Positions 26,299 to 34,329 of a stretch of 56,560 nt of DNA are shown here, one piece after another. The number at the start of each line of letters is the position of its first letter. The stretch's first letter is position 1. Origin of the DNA: Desulfosporosinus sp. Sb-LF (GTDB taxonomy: Bacteria; Bacillota; Desulfitobacteriia; Desulfitobacteriales; Desulfitobacteriaceae); NCBI RefSeq assembly GCF_004766055.1, contig NZ_SPQR01000019.1, positions 1-56,560 of the forward strand. The letters run 5' to 3'. The notes beneath the pieces are model-generated. The model had not been told where the DNA came from. It searched no databases and saw only the letters and a program-made list of their open reading frames with translations. The position numbers and the translations under genes are program-made.

Positions 26299-27027
26299 AT
26301 GAAGGTTTCCCTCTTCGCTACCTGTCTTGCTAATGCCTTCTATCCGGAAGTGGATCTAACGATGGCAAAAATACTAAAGCACCTGGGGCATTCTGTTGAT
26401 GTTCCTGAGGGGCAAGCCTGCTGCGGACAAATAGCGTTTAATTCTGGTTATGTCTCTGACGCTCGACAAGTCGCTCGTACACTCATTGATTCCTTTGAAC
26501 ACAGCGAAGTTGTGGTAGGCCCCAGTGGCTCCTGCATTGCAATGATCCATGACTATTACCCCACACTTTTCGAGAAGGAACCAGTTTATCTCAAAAAAGC
26601 CCATGATCTTATTCATAAGAGTTATGAATTTACTCAATTCATTGTTGACGTCTTAAAGCAACCGGATTTGGGTGCCAGTTATTCCGCAAAAGCTACCTAC
26701 CATCCATCGTGTCACGCGACCCGACTTTTGGGGATTAGAGAAGCTCCCTTAACACTGCTAGAACACGTGAAAGGATTAGAACTTCTCCCCTTGCCCGAGG
26801 CGCAACTTTGTTGTGGATTTGGCGGAACGTTCTCAGTGAAGATGCCTAAGATTTCAGAAGCGATGGTTGCCGAGAAAGCACAACATGTTCTCGAATCCGG
26901 GGCAGATTTACTCCTTGGACTCGATATGGGCTGTCTCATGAATATTTCGGGATACCTCGAAAAAATTAAGAAACCTGTTAAAACCATGCACATTATTCAA
27001 TTGCTTGGGGAGGGAATGAAGTCATGA
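26299..27027 (+). CDS. lutA: Lactate utilization protein LutA
   Basis: 242 residues, an iron-sulfur subunit of the LutABC L-lactate dehydrogenase system. Two cysteine-rich CCG domains are seen: ACCGQIAFNSG with GPSGSC, then the CHATRLLG region and LCCGFGGTF. The start at ATG 26299 has AAGGGATGG upstream. It overlaps lutB by four bases (ATGA). Confidence 0.93.
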   Translation: MKVSLFATCLANAFYPEVDLTMAKILKHLGHSVDVPEGQACCGQIAFNSGYVSDARQVARTLIDSFEHSEVVVGPSGSCIAMIHDYYPTLFEKEPVYLKKAHDLIHKSYEFTQFIVDVLKQPDLGASYSAKATYHPSCHATRLLGIREAPLTLLEHVKGLELLPLPEAQLCCGFGGTFSVKMPKISEAMVAEKAQHVLESGADLLLGLDMGCLMNISGYLEKIKKPVKTMHIIQLLGEGMKS

Positions 27028-28451
27028 GCATGTACAACCCCACCATTGATCAACGCGTGGATAAGGCTCTCGCTAATGACTTCTTGCGACAAGCTACACG
27101 CAGGGCGACAGATCGTTTACGGAACCAAAAACTTAAAGCAGCTGAGGATTTAGGAGATTGGGAAGAGTGGCGTGAAACAGGGGAAGCGATTCGTACCCAA
27201 GTAATTGCTAATCTGGACTATTATTTACAACAACTGATCCGCCAAATCGAAAAACACGGGGGGCATGTGCATCTTGCCAAGACCCCAGAAGATGCAGTGG
27301 CCATCGTTCGCAACATTGTGCGTGACCATGACGCAAAAAATGTGATTAAATCCAAATCCATGATCTCGGAAGAGATCCACCTCAATCACGCTTTGGAAGA
27401 GGACGGCATCACCGTCACAGAAACAGACCTTGGAGAATACATCATCCAAATAGCCGGTGAGCCCCCCTCACATATCATTGTCCCAGCGATGCACAAAAAC
27501 CGTCAGCAAGTAGCGGATTTGTTCGAACCTATTGCAGGACATGCCTTAAGTTCTGACACCCCCACACTCACACGTTTCGTTCGCACCCAAATGCGTGAAC
27601 GCTTTCTTCAAGGGGATATCGGCATCACTGGCTGCAACTTTGCAGTGGCCAATACGGGCAGTATCGTCATGGTTACCAATGAAGGAAATGGACGTATGGT
27701 AAGTACCCTACCCAATGTTCAAATTACTCTTATGGGCATGGAGCGCATTGTCCCTTCGTTTCGGGAACTCGACGTTTTGCTCAATCTCCTAGCACGGAGC
27801 GCGACCGGGCAGCGGCTCTCTAGCTATACGTCGATTATCACGCCTCCAAGGCAAACCTCGGATTCTGATGGTCCGGAGGAATTCCACCTTGTGATGCTAG
27901 ACCACAACCGCTCAGAAATTTTAGGAGACAAAACCTTTCATAAAGCCTTAAATTGTATCCGTTGTGGAGCATGTTTCAATGTTTGCCCAGTCTACCGCCA
28001 AATCGGTGGGCATGCCTACGGCTCTGTCTATTCTGGTCCGATCGGAGCCGTGATCACGCCGCTGTTAGAAAAAGATTGGGAAACATGGGGACATCTGCCG
28101 TACTTCTCCTCGCTCTGTGGTGCTTGCAGTGAAGCCTGCCCCGTCCGAATCCCTCTGCACGACTTACTCGTGAAACTTCGGGAACGCAAAACCACTACAG
28201 GACATACTCCCAAAGTCGAACAACAGATTTTCCGTGCCTATCGCTACCTCTTTACACACGAAAAAACCCTCCGAAGCGCCCTGCGTTTAGGAACTCATTT
28301 ACAACGACCGTTCGTCCGCAACAACCGAATAGTTACAGGACCTCCGCCCCTCTCCAATTGGACGAATAGCCGCACACTTCCCAAAGTAGCTCGCAAACCC
28401 TTCATGCAAGTCTGGGCAGAATTACAACGAAATGGAAAATCACCTAAATAA
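27024..28451 (+). CDS. lutB: Lactate utilization protein LutB
   Basis: 475 residues. An N-terminal LUD domain (about 70-300) with the GSIVMVTNEGNGRM motif precedes a ferredoxin-like pair of [4Fe-4S] motifs, CIRCGACFNVCPVY and CGACSEACPV. It passes electrons from L-lactate oxidation with LutA and LutC. It overlaps lutA by four bases and is 29 bases from lutC, a compact operon. Confidence 0.95.
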   Translation: MSMYNPTIDQRVDKALANDFLRQATRRATDRLRNQKLKAAEDLGDWEEWRETGEAIRTQVIANLDYYLQQLIRQIEKHGGHVHLAKTPEDAVAIVRNIVRDHDAKNVIKSKSMISEEIHLNHALEEDGITVTETDLGEYIIQIAGEPPSHIIVPAMHKNRQQVADLFEPIAGHALSSDTPTLTRFVRTQMRERFLQGDIGITGCNFAVANTGSIVMVTNEGNGRMVSTLPNVQITLMGMERIVPSFRELDVLLNLLARSATGQRLSSYTSIITPPRQTSDSDGPEEFHLVMLDHNRSEILGDKTFHKALNCIRCGACFNVCPVYRQIGGHAYGSVYSGPIGAVITPLLEKDWETWGHLPYFSSLCGACSEACPVRIPLHDLLVKLRERKTTTGHTPKVEQQIFRAYRYLFTHEKTLRSALRLGTHLQRPFVRNNRIVTGPPPLSNWTNSRTLPKVARKPFMQVWAELQRNGKSPK

Positions 28452-28480
28452 GGTTTACTAGAGTATACGAGGTGAAAGGT

Positions 28481-29167
28481 ATGACACACCCTCAAGATTT
28501 TATCAGCGAACTCGCGGCAAAGTTAGGCCGTTCAACACCCACAAATCCCCCTGAACTGGTTCCGATCAATCTTCCGATGTATCAGCTACCTAACCAAGAG
28601 GAACGGACCGCCATCTTTCTTCAGAACTGGCAGGCCTTAGGTGGAAAGGGAACTGTCGTAAAATCAACGGAGGATATTATCCAGGCGTTGAAAAATTGGT
28701 TTAGCGAACCTTCCGTAGATTTACTTAGAAATCAAGCCATTGTCGCCTGGGATGCCCTTCCAGAAATCGTTGAAGCAGCGTTTACATCTTTAAATTGGAG
28801 CTTGACGCGTTATTCCCAAGCTGCGGCAAACCCACGTGACCGCTATCTCCTTGCTGCTCAGGCTGAATTGGGGGTCACAGGTGCAGACTTAGGAGTCGCT
28901 CTATCCGGCACACTCGTGATCAAAAGTGAGCCTCATAGAGGACGGACGGTCAGCCTTCTTCCTCCACGTCATTTAGCGTTCATTGAAGCTTCCAAGCTAC
29001 GAGATAACCTCTTTGAGGTCCTTGATGAACTCTCTGAAATCGGAGACGCACTTCCTGCTGCAATCGAGTTCATCACCGGACCCAGTAGAACCTCCGATAT
29101 TGAAATGGATCTTTCCATTGGAGTCCACGGTCCGATTGAAGTTTATGTCCTCATCATTGAGGACTAG
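28481..29167 (+). CDS. lutC: Lactate utilization protein LutC
   Basis: 228 residues consisting of a LUD-domain protein without cysteines, the third part of the lactate oxidation complex. The C-terminal segment LGVALSGTLVIKSEPHRGR and GPSRTSDIEMDLSIGVHGP is characteristic. ATG 28481 is chosen because GAGGTG lies just upstream; a GTG at 28472 is an alternative. It ends the lut operon ahead of a strong terminator. Confidence 0.93.
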   Translation: MTHPQDFISELAAKLGRSTPTNPPELVPINLPMYQLPNQEERTAIFLQNWQALGGKGTVVKSTEDIIQALKNWFSEPSVDLLRNQAIVAWDALPEIVEAAFTSLNWSLTRYSQAAANPRDRYLLAAQAELGVTGADLGVALSGTLVIKSEPHRGRTVSLLPPRHLAFIEASKLRDNLFEVLDELSEIGDALPAAIEFITGPSRTSDIEMDLSIGVHGPIEVYVLIIED

Positions 29168-29263
29168 ACCGCGTCATCAGACAACGCTAATAATAGCGTT
29201 GTGTTGTGATTGAAAGACCTGCAACTAACTACGCTTAGGCGATCAAATATGATCCCACTAATT

Positions 29264-29310
29264 TTAGACACTAAGAAATCTCGGGATAACCCGAGATTTT
29301 TAGTGTCTAA
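29264..29310. terminator. Bidirectional terminator between lutC and splB
   Basis: A 22-bp near-perfect stem (TTAGACACTA at one end, CTCGGG next to the loop) with a short TAA loop and T-runs inside the arms. lutC and splB converge here. Confidence 0.85.
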
Positions 29311-29368
29311 TCATTTACTTCTCAAGTTCGTTAGAAAATATCCTATATACTGGAATCAACGGGTTACT

Positions 29369-30412
29369 TCAAATCAAGTACTCTATATGAGCCTGAGGAA
29401 AGAAATCCTCAACTTGAGCTCTAAAAAACGTTTTCAACTCTTCCATCTCATCTGGATGATAAATATATTTTCCATACCCGAACTGCCCATATTTATACTT
29501 CCGAGCATCTTCATCCATGGGCAAGGATGACTGGGGAAAAACCTCTAAGATATTCGTTTTAGCCCTGGCTGTAAACCGATGCGAAATAAATTCGAGCGAA
29601 AGTTGTTCTGAGGACCACCCACAAGGTGCACTCTTAGCCAACTTCTCTGCTAAATGTTCGAATAAACGCTTATAATCCTTCTGCCAGCCGTCAAAACGAA
29701 CGATCGGCGCAATAATGAACCCCAGTGGATACTCGGCCTTCAGCACTTTCGCCGCAGCTTCGATCCGTTCGTTGGGAGGAGGAGTGGCATGTTCATACTT
29801 ACGTACCACCTCATCACAATTCAAACTAAAGCGAAACCGTGTATGCCCTTCATGTCTCGCATCGAGTAAACTATCGACATCCGTAAACTTAGTAACAAAA
29901 CGAAAACGGCCGTTCGACTCTTGACCAAAAAATTCGATAACTTGCTTCAAGGCCCCCGAATATTGCTCCACAGGAAGCGGATCTGACGTGGCGGCGCCCT
30001 CGAACTGAGTGATCTCCGGAAGCCTTTCCTGAATCAGTTTTGAGGCGACGCCTAAGATCTGACCTAGGTTCACATAAACACGCACATAAGGTTTTTTTCC
30101 CAAGGTTGTCGCTAAATAACAATATTCGCACATGCCAGGACAACTAGTAACGAGGGGCAACTGGTAATGGGCCGATGGTTTACACGATTGAAACGCTTCG
30201 TTGCGACGCACTCCGATCACTAACGTTCGCTTAGCTTCGCGGTATGCTTCAGCAGCGTCTTTACCTGGAATCCCAGTTACCCGATTGTGGGATGCAGTGG
30301 GAGAAATGGGGATCCCCATGTGCTGAAAACGCTCGACTAAGCTTTTCCCCAGAGGATAGTCGAGTGCACCTGGCTCGTAATACACGCGAGTAGGTATGAA
30401 TTCCTTTGACAT
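29369..30412 (-). CDS. splB: Spore photoproduct lyase, lacking Cys141
   Basis: 347 residues. A radical-SAM enzyme that reverses the UV-induced spore photoproduct in DNA at germination. The [4Fe-4S] cysteines are at 91, 95 and 98 (SCPGMCEYC) and the helper tyrosines at 97 and 99 are kept. The residue aligned with the active-site H donor Cys141 of B. subtilis is Ala141, in FEGAATSD, codon 29992-29990. Cys77 (QSCK) is a nearby candidate substitute. The start at ATG 30412 has GAGG nine bases upstream, and it gives the same numbering as B. subtilis. No splA is adjacent. Confidence 0.9.
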   Translation of the reverse strand: MSKEFIPTRVYYEPGALDYPLGKSLVERFQHMGIPISPTASHNRVTGIPGKDAAEAYREAKRTLVIGVRRNEAFQSCKPSAHYQLPLVTSCPGMCEYCYLATTLGKKPYVRVYVNLGQILGVASKLIQERLPEITQFEGAATSDPLPVEQYSGALKQVIEFFGQESNGRFRFVTKFTDVDSLLDARHEGHTRFRFSLNCDEVVRKYEHATPPPNERIEAAAKVLKAEYPLGFIIAPIVRFDGWQKDYKRLFEHLAEKLAKSAPCGWSSEQLSLEFISHRFTARAKTNILEVFPQSSLPMDEDARKYKYGQFGYGKYIYHPDEMEELKTFFRAQVEDFFPQAHIEYLI

Positions 30413-30453
30413 CTTCATTCACCTCGGGATTAGGTTGCCCTGAGGAAACAAAA

Positions 30454-32130
30454 CTAAAACTTACCTGATTTAAAAATAGAGATAAACAGCCAAAGCAACA
30501 TAAGTGTAGCCATCCCAAACCCTATTTCAATAGCAGGCACCTGCCAAAGTAAGATGGGCTGACTGCTCAATGCCGAAGCTATAATTAGGCCCATCATCAC
30601 AATACTAAAGGAGAGCAAAACAATACTAAAGGAAATCTGATTCGTGATGCGATCCAGCTTTCTAAGAAAAATATCAAGTTCTGGAACACTAACTTCTAAG
30701 TGAATACGGCCTCGCAGTAGATCTCGCATTAAATCCTTCATTTGCTTCGGAAGATCCACTAGAAGATCACTATAATCCGAGATATTATGCCAGACCCTCC
30801 CTGCCATCGCACTTGGGCGGTAACGCTCCTTGAGGAGTCTGATGCCAAACGGTTCGGCCATATCCATGATGCTAAGTTGAGGATCCAATTTTTCCACAAT
30901 TCCTTCTAAAATCAGCAAGCACTTTGCCACCATCGTGAAATCTGAGGGAATGCGGATCTGATGACGAAAAGCGACTTTAAATAGGTCACTAATCGCCTCA
31001 CCCAGACTAATGCGACTCATAGGAACATCCATATACTTTTCCCTTAATTCATCCACATCGGTGCTAAGAAGCGCTAGATTAACACCATCCGGGACAATGC
31101 CTATTCTTAAGACTGCTTTAATCATACTTTCTGTATTCTGGCGCATCATAGCGATGACCAGGGAAGCAAAATTATGTTTCATCTCTAAAGTGAGTCTTCC
31201 AACCATGCCAAAATCGATGAACGATATCACACCCCCGGATAACAGAAAGATATTTCCTGGATGTGGGTCAGCATGGAAAAACCCTTCGATTAAAACCTGA
31301 TGGAAGAGAGCCTGCACAAGCTGCTCTGCAATGGTTTTTCGGTCATACCCCTTTTCTTCTAGAGCATCAAACTGATTAAGCTTCAGCCCTTGGACAAACT
31401 CCATCGTGAGAACGGTTCGAGTTGAGTAATCCCAAAATATCGTAGGAATGTGAATCGTCTTATCATTTCTAAACTGCTTAGCGATCTTCTCAGCATTTCT
31501 AGCTTCGATGGTATAATCCAGCTCATTGCGCAGCGACTTGGCGAACTCTTCAACAACATCTCGTAATTGAAGACGTTCCATCCGTTCCATGCGGTGTTCC
31601 GCAAGCGTCGCCAAATCCAGTAGGATTTCCAAGTCTGTTTCAATCATGGCCTTAATTTGGGGGCGCTGCACCTTTACGGCAACTACTTCTCCCGTTCGCA
31701 ACTGGGCACGATGAACCTGTCCAATCGAAGCCGCCGCGATTACATCCTTATCAAACGAAGAAAAGATCTCCTCCAAAGGGGAGCCTAGTTCTTCTTCAAT
31801 AATTTTACGTACTTCCTCGAAGGAAAAGGAAGGAACGTTATCTTGTAATTTTTCAAGTTCACGTAGAATATCCTCTGGAATGACATCAGCCCGAGTGCTG
31901 GCAATCTGCCCGATCTTGACATAAGTAGGGCCCAGTTCCTCAATGACTTGCCGTATCCGTTCACCGACCGTCATAGGGTCAATATGTTCCATATCCGTGA
32001 ATAGCCGTTTAGGCAAAGAAAGCATATGTAGAAGCCCTATCTCCTCCACGAAATAACCAAACCCGTGGCGAGCTAGGACTTTAGCGACATCACGATATCG
32101 TTTGATATGGCGTATCCTTTTTCCAATCAT
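30454..32130 (-). CDS. UbiB/AarF/ABC1-family atypical kinase
   Basis: 558 residues. The kinase-like core has the Ala-rich IAAASIGQVHRA loop, the KxGQ-type VKIGQIASTRAD motif at about 72, FFHADPHPGN and the metal-binding DFGMVG. Two C-terminal membrane helices follow. Family members support quinone biosynthesis or other lipid-linked functions in a way that is still debated. AAGGGGA precedes the ATG. It follows the phasin-like gene after a 90-base spacer containing a 12-bp inverted repeat. Confidence 0.92.
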   Translation of the reverse strand: MIGKRIRHIKRYRDVAKVLARHGFGYFVEEIGLLHMLSLPKRLFTDMEHIDPMTVGERIRQVIEELGPTYVKIGQIASTRADVIPEDILRELEKLQDNVPSFSFEEVRKIIEEELGSPLEEIFSSFDKDVIAAASIGQVHRAQLRTGEVVAVKVQRPQIKAMIETDLEILLDLATLAEHRMERMERLQLRDVVEEFAKSLRNELDYTIEARNAEKIAKQFRNDKTIHIPTIFWDYSTRTVLTMEFVQGLKLNQFDALEEKGYDRKTIAEQLVQALFHQVLIEGFFHADPHPGNIFLLSGGVISFIDFGMVGRLTLEMKHNFASLVIAMMRQNTESMIKAVLRIGIVPDGVNLALLSTDVDELREKYMDVPMSRISLGEAISDLFKVAFRHQIRIPSDFTMVAKCLLILEGIVEKLDPQLSIMDMAEPFGIRLLKERYRPSAMAGRVWHNISDYSDLLVDLPKQMKDLMRDLLRGRIHLEVSVPELDIFLRKLDRITNQISFSIVLLSFSIVMMGLIIASALSSQPILLWQVPAIEIGFGMATLMLLWLFISIFKSGKF

Positions 32131-32152
32131 AAGAAGCGTCCCCTTTATATGT

Positions 32153-32182
32153 ATAGGACCTGAAATGTACTTCAGGTCCTAT
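32153..32182. repeat. 12-bp perfect inverted repeat upstream of the UbiB-like gene
   Basis: ATAGGACCTGAA (32153-32164) and its exact complement (32171-32182) flank a six-base loop. There is no T-run on either side, so terminator function is unlikely. It sits between the phasin-like gene and the kinase gene. Confidence 0.8.
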
Positions 32183-32219
32183 GGGTTCTAGCACTCAGTC
32201 GTGGCACTTACCAAGCGAT

Positions 32220-32513
32220 CTATATATTTCGATTTTCTAATTCAATAATACGTTGTTCCAAACGCTCTAGATCCGCCTTAGTGGGAATATTTAAGTCCTT
32301 CAGAAGCTTCTCTAGTTGTTCCTGAATACGGGAATTCATCTCTTTCTTCTCCGCTTCGCCTTTTTCAAACAACTCACGTATCAGTTCCTTAGATCCTGAA
32401 GCAGAAACTTCCCCTTTTTTGACCAACTCGTCAACAAGCTTTTCAATCTGTTCCTTGCTAACCACTGCTAATCCCAACCCTAAAGCCAGCCCTTTGTTAA
32501 TTAGGTCTTTCAT
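32220..32513 (-). CDS. Phasin-like helical protein
   Basis: 97 residues, highly helical and charged, with a short hydrophobic N-terminus (LALGLGLAVV) and a leucine-heptad C-terminus (LERLEQRIIELE). It resembles the phasin / PhaF-like family of granule or polyhydroxyalkanoate-associated proteins, which are commonly paired with AarF-like kinases. AGGAGGAGG precedes the ATG. It is probably cotranscribed with the downstream kinase gene. Confidence 0.68.
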   Translation of the reverse strand: MKDLINKGLALGLGLAVVSKEQIEKLVDELVKKGEVSASGSKELIRELFEKGEAEKKEMNSRIQEQLEKLLKDLNIPTKADLERLEQRIIELENRNI

Positions 32514-32689
32514 ACTAGACCTCCTCCTTTTTCTACCATTATACCTTCTTTTTGATGGATGTTCACTAACTGATTAACATATCCCATTCGTCATTGTTAC
32601 ATTACTAATTGTTTACAAAAACGCCTAAACTTATTTAACTATCAACTAAATTTAGTAAGTATAGTAGGCATCAGTTTGTTCGAGCAACG

Positions 32690-33243
32690 TCGCCTTCAAT
32701 ATCGCCAACCAAATCCACGAAGCCGTTGCGATGAACGGGCAAAACTCTTACACGTCTATATTCGAGGTGGACAACCCACCCCAGGTAAATAGAAGGTGCA
32801 TCAGCTCAATAGAAGAAAAATCCTTAGGCTGTATCTGCAAAGCAAGACATACACGCCCCCATTCAATCGTTCTACAATATGGTGAAATTTCCAGTGGCAA
32901 AGGACTTTACATCATCGATACTCCCGGTCAGGACATCGAATCCATTACAGGAATGCTTGCCGGAGGCGCAACCATTGTAATTTTTACAAAAGGATGCGGT
33001 ACCCCCACCGGTTCTCCCATTGCCCTGTTATAAAAATAGCCACGAATTCTCGCACGTATACAAATGATGGAAGACAACATCGACATTGACGCCTCGACGA
33101 TTATTTCAGGTAAAGAAACCATCGAGCAAGTGGGGCACTAAAATTTTAATGAAATCGTCACTATAGCGAATGGACGGAAAACAAAAACAGAGAGCTTAGG
33201 TCATAGAGAGTTCGGCATTTACAAAATTGCACCAACCAATTAA
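32690..33243 (+). pseudogene. Truncated altronate dehydratase (uxaA)
   Basis: The conserved C-terminal half of UxaA is readable in three pieces. The first frame gives SIEEKSLGCICKA and GLYIIDTPGQDIESITGMLA with GCGTPTGSPIA. A +1 frame continues PVIKIATNSRTYTN. A third gives MMEDNIDIDASTII to GKETIEQVGH, a stop at 33138-33140, then ANGRKTKTESLGHREFGIYK. No N-terminal half is found upstream. It is a 5'-truncated gene with two frameshifts and a nonsense change. Confidence 0.85.
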
Positions 33244-33309
33244 TGCTTTTAGTAATACTTTTTGGGTTCATCGTGGCACTTATCCAATTTCAATATGTAA
33301 CTCGAATTC

Positions 33310-33354
33310 GACAAGAGCGCCACTCGTTTGAATAAAACGGGCGGCGCTCTTGTC
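33310..33354. terminator. Hairpin after the uxaA pseudogene
   Basis: GACAAGAGCGCC (33310-33321) and GGCGCTCTTGTC (33343-33354) form a perfect 12-bp stem with a GTTT/AAAC pair inside. Probably the old terminator of the pseudogene. Confidence 0.65.
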
Positions 33355-33488
33355 TTGCAACATATCCCCTTCGACCCATTATGTACCAGAGACAAGCCAA
33401 CTATTATCCACTATACTGAGAGACAACTTAACAAAATAAAAACAGTTGTTAGTCACATAAACGACCAACAAAAGAAAGGATGAAGAAC

Positions 33489-34205
33489 ATGAAAAACATT
33501 ATGAATATGAAATGTAATCAATGGTTCCTTCTCCTCGCTCCTGTCATTTCTGCATTCCTATTTGTTACAATTGTCACAGCCGCCCCCCCAACAGTGACAT
33601 GCGATTCCAATATAAAAGAAAAACAAGTCGCTATGACAGCAGAACTCCAAACTACAGTAAGTTCAAATGCAACCATCGTTAACTCCAGTGCCCCTGTTAC
33701 TAACAATGTTCCCCAATCCGTCTCGGCCCAGGCAAACAGTGGCAGTACTCCGAAATCAGCTCCTGTAAAACAGGTAGTAACCAAAGAAACATCTCGTTCA
33801 TCAACTGCATCGACAGCCCCAAAATCGACCTCGCAACCAGCGAAGGCGAGTGCGATTATTAATACAGCCAAACAATATACCGGGGTAAACTATCTTTTTG
33901 GTGGGACAACACCTTCAGGGTTCGACTGCTCTGGTTTCGTACAGTACGTTTTTGCGAAAAATGGTACAAATCTTCCCAGAGTTTCGCGTGATCAATTTAA
34001 AGTCGGTACCCCTGTGTCATTTAGCAATCTACAACCAGGAGATTTAGTCTTCTTTTCTTTAGCTAAAAATGGTGTCGTTGATCATGAGGGAATCTATGTC
34101 GGTAATGGACAATTTATTAATGCAGCCTCTTCAAAAGGCGTGACGATCTATACCTTGGGATCTTATTGGCAATCAGCTTACATCGGAGCAAGACGAGTGC
34201 TATAA
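33489..34205 (+). CDS. Secreted NlpC/P60 cell-wall endopeptidase
   Basis: 238 residues. It has a signal peptide (about 1-30), then a low-complexity Ser/Thr/Ala/Pro/Val linker (about 35-120). The C-terminal NlpC/P60 domain has catalytic Cys in FDCSGFVQ, His in VDHEGIYVG and a following Asn/Ala-rich strand. It probably cleaves D-Glu to diamino-acid bonds in the peptidoglycan stem peptide. ATG 33489 has AAAGGA eight bases upstream; the ATG at 33480 overlaps that site. No LysM or SH3 binding domain is present. Confidence 0.9.
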   Translation: MKNIMNMKCNQWFLLLAPVISAFLFVTIVTAAPPTVTCDSNIKEKQVAMTAELQTTVSSNATIVNSSAPVTNNVPQSVSAQANSGSTPKSAPVKQVVTKETSRSSTASTAPKSTSQPAKASAIINTAKQYTGVNYLFGGTTPSGFDCSGFVQYVFAKNGTNLPRVSRDQFKVGTPVSFSNLQPGDLVFFSLAKNGVVDHEGIYVGNGQFINAASSKGVTIYTLGSYWQSAYIGARRVL

Positions 34206-34274
34206 GCAGCTCATTCATTACAAAAGGGCCTCTAGGTCTAGCATTTTCTGCTACCGTACTTGATATCGCTACTG

Positions 34275-34320
34275 AACGAGCCCTCCCAATTAGATCTTAT
34301 CTAACTTGGGAGGGCTCGTT
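34275..34320. terminator. Bidirectional terminator
   Basis: A 15-bp perfect stem (AACGAGCCCTCCCAA and its complement) with TTAGAT/ATCTAA pairing inside the loop. It lies between the NlpC/P60 gene and the molybdoenzyme gene, which converge. Confidence 0.88.
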
Positions 34321-34329
34321 GTTACTTAT

